Positions 1 through 8,171 of a stretch of DNA of 64,000 bases are shown one piece after another. A program made the translations under genes and the position numbers. The notes under the pieces were generated by a model, which saw nothing but the letters and a program-made list of their open reading frames with translations, made no database searches and had not been told where the DNA came from. The stretch is from an uncultured Bacteroidales bacterium (GTDB taxonomy: Bacteria; Bacteroidota; Bacteroidia; Bacteroidales; Muribaculaceae), in the NCBI GenBank assembly GCA_902800715.1, contig CADCFN010000001.1, forward strand, positions 164,446 through 228,445, in the 5' to 3' direction. Positions within the stretch are counted from its first letter, which is position 1; each line of letters begins with the position of its first letter.

Positions 1-1784
1 ATGAGGAACTTCTTAAACAAGAGTTTGAGAAGGTGGGTATCGAAGTCAGCAGCGATGAGATCAGCACACTGATGACTAGCGACAAAGCTGCGCCTGCAGT
101 CGTTGAGTTCGCTCAGCAGGTGGGTGCCAAATCTCCCCTCGAGCTCTATGAGTTTATCAGCAACCCTGGCAAACAGGGCGTGCAAGAGTCACAGATTGCT
201 GAACTCAAGAATGAATGGAACAAGCTCACCGATGACATCTACAAACAGTACCGCACCTACAAGCTGCAAAATCTGGTTGCCGGTTGCTTCCAGGCCAACG
301 ACTTGGATCTTGCCCAGATGGCCGAGGAACAGTCCATCACCAATGTAGTGACCTTCGCCAAGAAGGAATACTCCAGCCTGCCTGACGACAAGTATCCCGT
401 TAGCGATGCTGAAATCCAGGCCGAGTGGGAGAAGATGAAACCCATGTTCAAGAAGGACGAGGAATACCGCAACATCCACTACATCGCCGTTAACATCCTG
501 CCGAGCCAGGAAGATATCGTCGCTGCACAGAAGATTGCCGACGCTGCTTACATCGCCCTGCAGAAGGGTCATGGCATCGACTCGGTTCGCCTGTTGGGTA
601 CCGTACAGATTGACACGGCCAAGATGCTCCAGAAGGATCTGCCTGCCAAGGTTCGTGACTTCTTTGCCAACGCCGAGGTGGGCACCACCCGTCGCGACAG
701 CACCGTGGGCAACCACCATGTAATGTACAAGTTGATGAACAAGGAAATGAGTCTTGACTCTGTCCTGATGTCCTACGTTACCATCCAGGGTGACCGCAAG
801 ACCCAGGATGCCGTTCTCCAACAGCTCAACGCTGGCAAGACCCTTGATGAACTCAAAAAGGCTTATCCCCAGAAGGTAGACGGCAAGCTCAACCAGTGGC
901 AGCGCGCTTACAGCGCTCACGATACCTTGAAGGCCAAGATTGCCAATGCCGGCGACGAATACGTCGTGTTCAACCGTGGCGATCAGGGTGCCGTTCTGAT
1001 GAAGGTGAACGAGAAGAAGGCTCCCAAGATGTTCTACACCCTGGCAACTGTATCCTATGATGCTTATGCCAGCACCAAGACGAGCGAAGACCTGCGCGAC
1101 AAGTTCCAGGACTTCCTCAACAAGAACAAGACCATCAAGGACTTTGAGGAGAACGCAGCCAAGGCTGGTTACAGCGCCAACGAGTTGCTCATCAGCCCCA
1201 GCACCGCTCAATTGGGCCAAATCAAGGATACCCGCAAAGTCATCAAGTGGGCGTTCGACAGCAAGAAAGGCAGTGTTTCGCCCATCTTCAGCGACAACAA
1301 CGACGTGCTCGTAGCTGCTGCTGTCGACGACATCTACGACCAGGACTACTTGCCCTACTCCTTCCCCCAGGGCAAGGAAATGCTCACCCAGCGCGTGCGC
1401 AACAGCAAGAAGGGTGACGACCTGATGAAGCAGTATCAGGGCAAGGCTAAAGACCTGCAGGGTTATGCCACAATGATGGGCAACAGCATTGATACCGCTA
1501 ATGTGGTATTCTCCAATGGTGATCCCAAGATTGAGCCCATGATTGTTGGTCGCATCAGCGCTTCCAAGCCTGGTGTTCTGCAAGGCCCCTTCAAGGGTGA
1601 GGACGCCGTCTATGTTTACCAGGTGGTTAAGCAGGAAAAAGCCGAGCGTCAGCCCACTAAGGAAGAGCTCCAGCGCACCTATGCTCAGCGTCGTGGTGGC
1701 CAGTTCTTTGGCAACCCCCGTGTTATGACCAAGATCTTGTCTGGAGCAACCAAGGTGAAGAAGAACATCATCAAGTTCTTCTAA
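1..1784 (+). CDS. Peptidylprolyl isomerase, SurA/PpiD-like (5' end missing)
   Basis: The reading frame is open from the window edge (frame of base 3), so the start lies outside; the GTG at 33 is just the first start-like codon. The visible part, about 590 residues, reads like the large SurA_N/parvulin proteins of Bacteroidetes: a charged N-terminal helical segment, a parvulin-like stretch near 430-750 (EEYRNIHYIAVNI onward) and a second repeat-like segment near 750-1030. Such proteins are periplasmic or inner-membrane-anchored folding factors for outer-membrane proteins. The anchor or signal sequence would be in the missing part. A strong terminator follows. The family call is by overall resemblance and I see no single diagnostic active-site motif. 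Confidence 0.75.
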   Translation, partial: EELLKQEFEKVGIEVSSDEISTLMTSDKAAPAVVEFAQQVGAKSPLELYEFISNPGKQGVQESQIAELKNEWNKLTDDIYKQYRTYKLQNLVAGCFQANDLDLAQMAEEQSITNVVTFAKKEYSSLPDDKYPVSDAEIQAEWEKMKPMFKKDEEYRNIHYIAVNILPSQEDIVAAQKIADAAYIALQKGHGIDSVRLLGTVQIDTAKMLQKDLPAKVRDFFANAEVGTTRRDSTVGNHHVMYKLMNKEMSLDSVLMSYVTIQGDRKTQDAVLQQLNAGKTLDELKKAYPQKVDGKLNQWQRAYSAHDTLKAKIANAGDEYVVFNRGDQGAVLMKVNEKKAPKMFYTLATVSYDAYASTKTSEDLRDKFQDFLNKNKTIKDFEENAAKAGYSANELLISPSTAQLGQIKDTRKVIKWAFDSKKGSVSPIFSDNNDVLVAAAVDDIYDQDYLPYSFPQGKEMLTQRVRNSKKGDDLMKQYQGKAKDLQGYATMMGNSIDTANVVFSNGDPKIEPMIVGRISASKPGVLQGPFKGEDAVYVYQVVKQEKAERQPTKEELQRTYAQRRGGQFFGNPRVMTKILSGATKVKKNIIKFF

Positions 1785-1823
1785 TGACTCCAACCGACAA
1801 GCCTTGTTAAGGCAAATCTCACC

Positions 1824-1859
1824 AAGTCCCGCAGCACGATGCTCGCGGGACTTGTTTTT
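1824..1859 (+). terminator. Rho-independent terminator after the isomerase gene
   Basis: A 9-bp perfect stem (AAGTCCCGC / GCGGGACTT) with a 12-nt loop is followed by GTTTTT, 40 bp after the isomerase stop. Confidence 0.85.
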
Positions 1860-1960
1860 CTCGTTTTTTGGCTGGTTTGAGCATTTTTACCGCCCAAATT
1901 GGGCCTATCTCAAAAAAAAATTCTAATTTTGAAGGTTAAAACCAAAACGTCAACTTTTTA

Positions 1961-2395
1961 ATGTCAACAGTAAACCAACGACAAGACGAAATTATCGAGG
2001 AATTTGAGGGTCTGGACGACTGGATGGACCGCTATAGCGTCATCATCGATATGGGCAACGCCATGCCCGCGCTGGACGAACAGTACAAGACGGCCGACAA
2101 CCTGATTGACGGCTGCCAGAGTCGTGTGTGGCTGCAGGCCGACTGCATCGATGGCAAGATGCGCCTGCAGGCCGACAGCGACGCCATCATCGTCAAGGGC
2201 ATCATCTCGATGCTCGTGCGCGTGCTCGACGGCGCCACGCCCCAGGAGGTACTTGATGCCGACCTGTATTTTATCGAGCGCATCGGGCTGCGCGAGCACC
2301 TCTCCCCCACCCGCAGCAACGGCCTGCTGGCTATGATCAAGCAAATCCGCGCCTATGCCATCGCCTATCAGGCACGCGAGCATTCCGGCTGTTAA
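1961..2395 (+). CDS. sufE: SufE-family cysteine desulfuration protein
   Basis: 144 residues, the normal SufE length. It accepts sulfane sulfur from the cysteine desulfurase SufS and passes it to the SufBCD scaffold for Fe-S cluster assembly in the cytoplasm. The family signature is clear: LIDGCQSRVW around residues 49-57 holds the sulfur-accepting cysteine (Cys52). The central part (IVKGIISMLVRVLDG) and the C-terminal GLREHLSPTRSNG stretch also match the family. It stands alone here, with no suf genes beside it, and the POT transporter follows 50 bp later. The ATG start lies after an AT-rich leader. Confidence 0.93.
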   Translation: MSTVNQRQDEIIEEFEGLDDWMDRYSVIIDMGNAMPALDEQYKTADNLIDGCQSRVWLQADCIDGKMRLQADSDAIIVKGIISMLVRVLDGATPQEVLDADLYFIERIGLREHLSPTRSNGLLAMIKQIRAYAIAYQAREHSGC

Positions 2396-2444
2396 CGACG
2401 ACAATAACATTATTATATATTAACCAATAAACCTAAACAAAGTT

Positions 2445-4031
2445 ATGTTTAAAAATCATCCCAAGGGTCTAATCCCCGCCGCATTGAGCAACATGGGAGA
2501 GCGCTTCGGCTACTACATCATGAATGCAGTGCTGTTGCTGTTCCTGTGCTCCAAGTTCGGCCTTGACGAGGGCACATCGGGCGCCATCTATAGCGTCTTC
2601 TATGCCGGTATTTATGTATTAAGCTTAGTCGGCGGTTTCATTGCCGACCGCACTCAGAACTACAAGGGTACCATCCAGTGGGGTCTTGTTATCATGGCTA
2701 TTGGCTATGTGCTGCTTTCTATCCCTGTTGTCCATTCGGCAGGCAACCACATGTGGCTGCTCGTGTTCACCTGCGTGGCATTGTTCCTGATTGCCTTCGG
2801 TAACGGTCTGTTCAAGGGCAACCTGCAGGCTATCGTAGGTCAGATGTATGACAATATGGAGGCCGATGCCGTCGCTGCCGGCAAGTCTGAGGAAGAAATC
2901 AAGTCAATCAAGGATCGTCGCGACTCTGGTTTCCAGATTTTCTACGTGTTCATCAACATCGGTGGTCTGATTGCCCCGTTCGTTGCCCCGCTGCTGCGCC
3001 AGTGGTGGCTCGGCGTCAAGGGCATGGTGTATGATGCAGGTCTTCCCGCATTGTGCCACCAGTACCTGAAAGAAGGCGCCAGCATGGCTAGCGATCAGAT
3101 GACCAACCTCACCGCATTGATGGAGAAGGTAAACCAGGGTGGTCTCGACATGAGCAACATGGAAGCTGCCTGCAATAGCTACCTTGAGGTGTTCAACACT
3201 GGTGTACACTACAGCTTCATCGCATCGGTAGTCGCCATGTTCATCTCGCTGTTCATCTTCATTGCCTATAAGAGACTGTTCCCGACTCCCGCCAAGAAGG
3301 AGGCTGCTGCAGTCGAGCAGTACTCAGCCGAGGAGAAGAGAGCCATGGCCAAGGAAATCAAGCAGCGCATGGCAGCGTTGTTCGCTGTGCTGGGTGTGTG
3401 CGTATTCTTCTGGCTGTCATTCCACCAGAACGGCCAGTCGCTGTCGGTATTTGCTCGTGACTATGTCATCACCGACAAGATTGCTCCCGAGATCTGGCAG
3501 GCAGTGAATCCTTTCTTTGTTATCTTCTTGACCCCCATCATCATGGCCATCTTTGCTGCATTGGCAAGGAAAGGTAAGGCTATCTCCACTCCCCGTAAGA
3601 TTGTCATCGGTATGGCAATCACCGGTCTGGCTTACCTGTTCCTGGTAGTGCTGAGCATGGCTTATGACTATCCCAATGGTGAGGCATTCCGTGCCATGGG
3701 TATTGACCAGCAGGCAGCCATGAAGTCGCAGTGGTGGGTATTGATTGCCACTTACTTCTTCCTGACGGTTGCCGAGTTGTTCATCTCGCCGCTGGGTCTG
3801 TCATTCGTTTCCAAGATTGCTCCCAAGCACCTGCAGGGTATCTGCCAGGGTCTGTGGCTGGGTGCCACCGCTCTGGGCAACCTCTTCATCTGGATTGGCC
3901 CGGTTATGCTCAACAAGATGCCCAAGCTGTGGATGTGCTGGGCCGTCTTCCTGGTTATCTGCCTCGTCGCCATGGGCGTCATGTGGGGTATGGTCAACTG
4001 GCTGGAGCGTGTTACCGGCGAGAAAGAGTAA
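2445..4031 (+). CDS. POT-family proton-dependent oligopeptide transporter
   Basis: 528 residues, a polytopic inner-membrane protein of the POT/PTR2 (DtpT-like) family, which imports di- and tripeptides with protons. The family signature is near the N-terminus (GERFGYY, residues 18-24). It is followed by the first helix pairs, the GGFIADR loop, and a Gly-Asn-rich FKGNLQ segment typical of these proteins. A charged cytoplasmic loop (about residues 280-310, KKEAAAVEQYSAEEKR) separates the two halves. A second POT gene lies directly downstream on the same strand, so the pair is an old tandem duplication. Substrate is inferred from family only. Confidence 0.93.
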   Translation: MFKNHPKGLIPAALSNMGERFGYYIMNAVLLLFLCSKFGLDEGTSGAIYSVFYAGIYVLSLVGGFIADRTQNYKGTIQWGLVIMAIGYVLLSIPVVHSAGNHMWLLVFTCVALFLIAFGNGLFKGNLQAIVGQMYDNMEADAVAAGKSEEEIKSIKDRRDSGFQIFYVFINIGGLIAPFVAPLLRQWWLGVKGMVYDAGLPALCHQYLKEGASMASDQMTNLTALMEKVNQGGLDMSNMEAACNSYLEVFNTGVHYSFIASVVAMFISLFIFIAYKRLFPTPAKKEAAAVEQYSAEEKRAMAKEIKQRMAALFAVLGVCVFFWLSFHQNGQSLSVFARDYVITDKIAPEIWQAVNPFFVIFLTPIIMAIFAALARKGKAISTPRKIVIGMAITGLAYLFLVVLSMAYDYPNGEAFRAMGIDQQAAMKSQWWVLIATYFFLTVAELFISPLGLSFVSKIAPKHLQGICQGLWLGATALGNLFIWIGPVMLNKMPKLWMCWAVFLVICLVAMGVMWGMVNWLERVTGEKE

Positions 4032-4059
4032 TCCCGATACACATTATTAATAACTAATA

Positions 4060-4104
4060 AGAGAATCTGGAAAATCTGGAGTAACTGGATTTTCCAGATT
4101 CTCT
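4060..4104 (+). terminator. 17-bp perfect stem-loop between the two POT genes
   Basis: Positions 4060-4076 and 4088-4104 are perfectly complementary (17 bp, 11-nt loop). Only AAATAAAAAG follows, with no U tract, so it is a weak classical terminator. It may act as an mRNA stabiliser or partial terminator that uncouples the two transporters. Confidence 0.55.
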
Positions 4105-4124
4105 AAATAAAAAGACTATCAATT

Positions 4125-5657
4125 ATGTTTGAGAACCAACCTAAAGGACTTTTCGCGTTGGCATTGGCCAACACAGGCGAACGCTTCGGCTACTACACGA
4201 TGATTGCCGTGTTCGCCCTGTTCCTGAGGTCAAACTTCGGTTTTGACCCCAAGTGGGCTGGCGAAATCTATGGCGATTTCCTCATGCTCGTGTACTTCCT
4301 GCCCATCGTTGGCGGTTATCTCGCCGACAAGTTCGGTTACGGCAAGATGGTGACCATCGGTATCATCATCATGTTCCTGGGTTACCTGCTGCTGTCGGTA
4401 CCCCTGGGCGGACAAACCGTCGCCATCGTTGCGATGTTGGCAGCTTTGCTGCTCATCAGCCTGGGTACAGGTCTGTTCAAGGGCAACCTGCAGGTAATGG
4501 TGGGCAACCTCTATGACGACCCGCGCTATGCCAACCAGCGTGACGCCGGTTTCTCGCTGTTCTACATGGCCATCAACATCGGTGCCCTGTTCGCTCCGAC
4601 TGCCGCCGTCAAGATTACCGAGTATGCCCAAACGCATCTGGGTTACACCGCTCCCGGCGAGGCCTATCACTTCGCTTTCATGGTGGCTTGTGCGTCACTG
4701 GTGCTCTCGATTGCCATTTACTACCTGACGCGTAGCACCTTCCGTCACACCGAGGAGACCGGCAAGAAGGCCAAGGCCGCTGCTGCTGCCACTGAGCCCG
4801 AATTGAGCAAGGAGGAGACCAAAGCCCGCATCATTGCGCTGCTGCTCGTGTTCGCCGTGGTTATCTTCTTCTGGATGGCGTTCCACCAGAACGGTCTGTC
4901 GCTGACTTATTTTGCCGACGAGTTCACCGCCAAGACCGCATCTGGCGTGCACACCATGCCGTTTGACGTTATCAACCTGGTGATGCTTATCCTCATTGTC
5001 TATGCCGGTTTCTCGCTGTTCCAGAGCAAGACAGCCAAGGGCAAGGGCATCTCAGGAGTCATCATCTTGGCAGCCCTGGCCGTGCTGGGTTACAAGTACA
5101 CCCGCGCCAATGGCACCATCGACATCTCGGCTCCCATTTTCCAGCAGTTCAACCCGTTCTATGTAGTTGCCTTGACACCCGTGTCGATGGCCATCTTCAC
5201 CTATCTGGCCAATAAGGGCAAGGAGCCCTCGGCACCGCGCAAGATTGCCTACGGTATGCTCGTGGCCGGCGCAGCGTTCTTCATCATGCTGTTCGCCTCA
5301 CAAGGGCTGCTCACGCCCAACGAACAGGCCGCACTTGCCGACAATGGCGAGCTTGGACCGCTGGTATCGCCATACTGGCTGATTTCGACCTACCTGGTGC
5401 TGACATTCGGTGAGCTATTGCTCTCGCCGATGGGCATCTCGTTTGTCAGCAAGGTGGCTCCTCCCAAGCTCAAGGGTCTGATGATGGGTGGCTGGTTTGG
5501 TGCCACCGCCATCGGCAACAAGCTGGTGAGCGTTGGTGGTTACCTGTGGGGTGACCTGCCCTTGTGGGTAGTTTGGACCGTGTTCATCGCCGTCTGCCTC
5601 GCCGCCGCCATCTTCATGTTCGCCATGATGAAGCGCCTCGAGAAGGTCGCCAAGTAA
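4125..5657 (+). CDS. POT-family proton-dependent oligopeptide transporter (second copy)
   Basis: 510 residues, paralogous to the gene upstream (MFENQPKGLFALALANTGERFGYY aligns with that protein's N-terminus). It has the GERFGYY signature at residues 18-24, a GGYLADK loop, FKGNLQ and a hydrophilic mid-protein loop rich in Lys and Ala (about residues 215-235). The conserved VIFFWMAFHQNG segment after the loop matches VFFWLSFHQNG in the first copy. The divergence is large enough to suggest different peptide preferences rather than recent duplication. The first of two RAYT-associated repeats starts 14 bp after the stop. Confidence 0.93.
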   Translation: MFENQPKGLFALALANTGERFGYYTMIAVFALFLRSNFGFDPKWAGEIYGDFLMLVYFLPIVGGYLADKFGYGKMVTIGIIIMFLGYLLLSVPLGGQTVAIVAMLAALLLISLGTGLFKGNLQVMVGNLYDDPRYANQRDAGFSLFYMAINIGALFAPTAAVKITEYAQTHLGYTAPGEAYHFAFMVACASLVLSIAIYYLTRSTFRHTEETGKKAKAAAAATEPELSKEETKARIIALLLVFAVVIFFWMAFHQNGLSLTYFADEFTAKTASGVHTMPFDVINLVMLILIVYAGFSLFQSKTAKGKGISGVIILAALAVLGYKYTRANGTIDISAPIFQQFNPFYVVALTPVSMAIFTYLANKGKEPSAPRKIAYGMLVAGAAFFIMLFASQGLLTPNEQAALADNGELGPLVSPYWLISTYLVLTFGELLLSPMGISFVSKVAPPKLKGLMMGGWFGATAIGNKLVSVGGYLWGDLPLWVVWTVFIAVCLAAAIFMFAMMKRLEKVAK

Positions 5658-5670
5658 TCCCCCTTAACAA

Positions 5671-5760
5671 CGAGCCACAGGCTCGCAATACCCCGACGGC
5701 CTAACCGCCCAGCGGTTGCAACGGCCTCCCGTTCGGGTATTGCGAGCCTGCGGCTCGCTT
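5671..5760 (+). repeat. Left 90-bp structured repeat flanking the RAYT gene
   Basis: Identical to 6751-6840 except for one base (A at 5745, G at 6825). It folds as a cloverleaf-like unit: a left hairpin CGAGCC-ACA-GGCTCG, a long outer stem pairing GCAATACCC with GGGTATTGC, an inner hairpin AACCGC-CCA-GCGGTT, and a right hairpin GCGAGCC-TGC-GGCTCGC. The whole unit is nearly its own inverse complement. It ends 15 bp before the transposase ATG. Confidence 0.9.
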
Positions 5761-5775
5761 AAAAATTGACAAGAA

Positions 5776-6738
5776 ATGGATGACAAGCGCAACGAAGGAC
5801 GCAAGCAATGGTCCCAAAGGCATCCTGACGTCCCAGTCACCTCGTCGATGAAACGGCGAATGGTTAGCCATGACTACAAGGAAAGGGCCATCTACATGAT
5901 TACCCTGTGTGTGGAAGGTCGCACGCCACGGCTCGGGACCTTGTGCGGGTCCGACGACAGCCACCCGCTGCCGTGGGTAAGCCTCACGCCGCTGGGCGAG
6001 AGCGTAAAGGACGAATGGCTTGGCATCCCCCGCTACTATCCTCAAATCAGGATGCTGGCCTTGACCGTCATGCCCGACCACTTGCATGGCATCCTGTTTG
6101 TTACCGAGCCACTGCCTGTCCACTTGGGAAAAGTCATCAATGGATTTAAAACCGGTTGCAACAGGGCGGCTCGCGAATTGGGCATATCAGTACCAGTGTG
6201 GGAACAGGGTTATACCGACGGGGTGCTGCAAGGCAAGGGACAACTCGACCGCTGGAAAGCCTACCTTAGTGACAACCCTCGACGGCTATGGCTCAAGCGA
6301 CAGCATCAAGACTTTTTCACAATTTCTCATCATCTAACCATTGCTGGGGCAACAGTGAGCGCCACGGGTAACCATCAGTTCCTGCAACACCCGTCAATCA
6401 TGCAGGTCTACTGTTCGCGACGAATGAGCAAGGAGGAAATAGCACGCGAAGGAGACCGGATTCTCGCCCAAAGAGCCGTACTTGTTTCCCCTGCCATCAG
6501 CCCTGGAGAAAGAACTATCATCAACAGAGCCCTAGAAGCGGGAGTCCCTGTGATTCTCATCTGCAACAACGGCTTCTCCGAGCTTTCCAAACCTGGCGGG
6601 CGGCTCTTCGATGCCTGCGCTGCCGGCAAGGTGCTACTCATCTCCCCATTCATTCACCACAATGATTACCACCCGCTAACCGCCGAATGCTGCCGCCAGA
6701 TGAATGCCCTGGCACGGGCCATCGCCACACAACAGTGA
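5776..6738 (+). CDS. REP-associated tyrosine transposase (Y1/IS200-like) with an extra C-terminal domain
   Basis: 320 residues. Residues about 30-190 form a Y1_Tnp domain: the HUH metal motif is MPDHLHG (His102, His104), VWEQGYTDGV follows, and KAYLSDNPRRL carries the likely catalytic tyrosine (Tyr163). The usual MPNH reads MPDH here. The last 110 residues are not part of a standard Y1 protein. LVSPAISPGERTIINRALEAG, then a hydrophobic VPVILICNNGF strand, then CAAGKVLLISPF resemble a Rossmann-like, DprA/SLOG-type fold. Such enzymes nick REP hairpin DNA through a 5'-phosphotyrosine. The flanking 90-bp repeats are the expected substrates. Confidence 0.85.
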   Translation: MDDKRNEGRKQWSQRHPDVPVTSSMKRRMVSHDYKERAIYMITLCVEGRTPRLGTLCGSDDSHPLPWVSLTPLGESVKDEWLGIPRYYPQIRMLALTVMPDHLHGILFVTEPLPVHLGKVINGFKTGCNRAARELGISVPVWEQGYTDGVLQGKGQLDRWKAYLSDNPRRLWLKRQHQDFFTISHHLTIAGATVSATGNHQFLQHPSIMQVYCSRRMSKEEIAREGDRILAQRAVLVSPAISPGERTIINRALEAGVPVILICNNGFSELSKPGGRLFDACAAGKVLLISPFIHHNDYHPLTAECCRQMNALARAIATQQ

Positions 6739-6750
6739 CACGACACACAG

Positions 6751-6840
6751 CGAGCCACAGGCTCGCAATACCCCGACGGCCTAACCGCCCAGCGGTTGCA
6801 ACGGCCTCCCGTTCGGGTATTGCGGGCCTGCGGCTCGCTT
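6751..6840 (+). repeat. Right 90-bp structured repeat flanking the RAYT gene
   Basis: Second copy of 5671-5760, same orientation, with one base changed. The change (G at 6825) only alters a base at the foot of the right-hand hairpin. The copy lies 12 bp after the transposase stop and ends about 60 bp before the hpt promoter box, so it may also help end transcription. Confidence 0.9.
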
Positions 6841-6900
6841 AATTTTTCCTCTTCCTTGAAAAAACTGAGACCCCAAAACCGATAACTGAAAACTTCTTTG

Positions 6901-6908
6901 TACCTTTG
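6901..6908 (+). promoter_or_regulatory. Promoter -7 box (TACCTTTG) for hpt
   Basis: TACCTTTG fits the Bacteroidetes TAnnTTTG element, 21 bp before the hpt ATG. No clear -33 TTTG at the expected distance. Confidence 0.6.
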
Positions 6909-6928
6909 TGCTTTAATTCTGTAGACAA

Positions 6929-7471
6929 ATGGAAGAAGTTACTTACCAGGGTCTGACGTTTGAGCCCTACATCAGACGTGAAGAGATTGCCAAGCAGGTG
7001 TATCGCCTTGCCCAGGAAATCAAGCGCGACTATGCCAACGAGAATCCCCTGTTCCTGTGTGTCCTTAATGGTTCCTTTATCTTTGCAGCCGACCTGTTCC
7101 GCGCGTGCAACCTGCATGACGCCGAAATCACTTTCATCCGCTTCAAGTCCTATGAGGGGATGTCATCGACGGGCAACGTGAAAGAAATCATGGGTCTCAC
7201 CGAGGACATTACGGGCCGCAATGTGCTCATTGTCGAGGACATCATCGACAGCGGTGTCACTGCTGCCCAACTGCGCAAGGAGCTGGATAAGCACAATCCT
7301 AAGTCTGTGAAAATGGTATCGTTGCTGTTCAAGCCCGATGCGCTCACGGTGGGTAAAGCTCCCGAATATGTGGGCTTTGAGATTCCCAACAAGTTTATCT
7401 TGGGCTACGGACTGGACCTTGACGGGCTCGCCCGCAATCTGCCCGACATTTACGTCCTGAAAGGCCAATAA
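6929..7471 (+). CDS. hpt: Hypoxanthine phosphoribosyltransferase
   Basis: 180 residues, standard length. It salvages hypoxanthine (and guanine) to IMP/GMP with PRPP in the cytoplasm. The PRPP-binding motif is VLIVEDIIDSGVT (about residues 92-104) and a late KFILGYGLDLDG segment matches the purine-binding C-terminal part of the family. The start ATG follows the TACCTTTG promoter box. adk lies 59 bp downstream, a purine-nucleotide pairing seen often in Bacteroidetes, so the two are probably cotranscribed. Confidence 0.93.
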   Translation: MEEVTYQGLTFEPYIRREEIAKQVYRLAQEIKRDYANENPLFLCVLNGSFIFAADLFRACNLHDAEITFIRFKSYEGMSSTGNVKEIMGLTEDITGRNVLIVEDIIDSGVTAAQLRKELDKHNPKSVKMVSLLFKPDALTVGKAPEYVGFEIPNKFILGYGLDLDGLARNLPDIYVLKGQ

Positions 7472-7530
7472 GTTTCAGAGAGAATACACATTTATATATA
7501 ATAGAACAATTAACAAGAGAATTCAAGATT

Positions 7531-8106
7531 ATGTTGAACATTGTCATTTTTGGTGCCCCCGGATCTGGCAAAGGCACCCAGAGCGATAAACTCATCGACC
7601 ACTACAAACTGTTCCACATCTCAACCGGCGATGTACTGCGCGACAACATCAAGCGCGGCACCGACCTGGGCAAGACCGCCAAGGGCTACATCGACCAGGG
7701 CCAACTCGTGCCCGACGAACTCATCATCGACATCCTGGCACAGGTGCTTGACGACAATAAAGACAACGCCAAGGAAGGCGTCATCTTTGACGGATTCCCC
7801 CGCACCATTCCCCAGGCCGAAGCTCTCGAACAACTGCTTGCTGACCGCGGTACCCGAATTGATGCCGTTGTGGGACTTGAAGTTCCCGAGGAAGAACTCA
7901 TCAAGCGCATCCTGCTGCGCGGCCAAATGAGCGGCCGCTCAGACGACAACGAGGAGACTGCCCGCAAACGTCTGGAAACCTATCACAACCAGACTTCACC
8001 CCTCAAGGCCTACTATGAGGAGCAGGGCAAATACCGTGCTATCGACGGCGTTGGCTCCATCGACGATATCTTTGACCAGATCAAGGAAAACCTCGACAAC
8101 CTTTAA
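7531..8106 (+). CDS. adk: Adenylate kinase
   Basis: 191 residues. It interconverts ATP + AMP and 2 ADP in the cytoplasm. The P-loop GAPGSGKGTQ is at residues 7-16, followed by the AMP-binding region (HISTGDVLRDNI) and the FDGFPRT motif near residue 88. The LID (about residues 127-140) is short and has no cysteines, so this is the short, zinc-free form. It probably forms an operon with hpt and is closed by a stem-loop just after the stop. Confidence 0.96.
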   Translation: MLNIVIFGAPGSGKGTQSDKLIDHYKLFHISTGDVLRDNIKRGTDLGKTAKGYIDQGQLVPDELIIDILAQVLDDNKDNAKEGVIFDGFPRTIPQAEALEQLLADRGTRIDAVVGLEVPEEELIKRILLRGQMSGRSDDNEETARKRLETYHNQTSPLKAYYEEQGKYRAIDGVGSIDDIFDQIKENLDNL

Positions 8107-8116
8107 TTGAATGATT

Positions 8117-8159
8117 CACGGGAACGTGCGCCAACGAAGGCACGCTCCCGTGTATTTTC
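8117..8159 (+). terminator. Imperfect stem-loop terminator after adk
   Basis: CACGGGA...TCCCGTG with an inner CGTGC/GCACG pairing (one mismatch, one bulge) at 8117-8152, followed by TATTTTCT. Confidence 0.65.
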
Positions 8160-8171
8160 TCCTAGAGAAAG

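Larger units (their letters stand above)
5671..6840 (+). mobile_element. RAYT unit: REP-associated tyrosine transposase between two direct 90-bp REP-like repeats
   Basis: The element consists of a single Y1-transposase gene bounded by near-identical 90-bp structured repeats in the same orientation. It sits in the gap between the POT transporter and hpt, so no gene is interrupted. RAYT genes flanked by palindromic REP sequences are known in several phyla and are usually domesticated single-copy genes. No target-site duplication is obvious: the bases just outside the two repeats differ. Confidence 0.8.

Noticed and set aside
189-1793. 534-codon open frame antisense to the isomerase gene
   Set aside because: It lies wholly opposite a clear gene, reads as low-complexity Leu/Val-rich sequence and starts nowhere sensible; an effect of codon use in the real gene.
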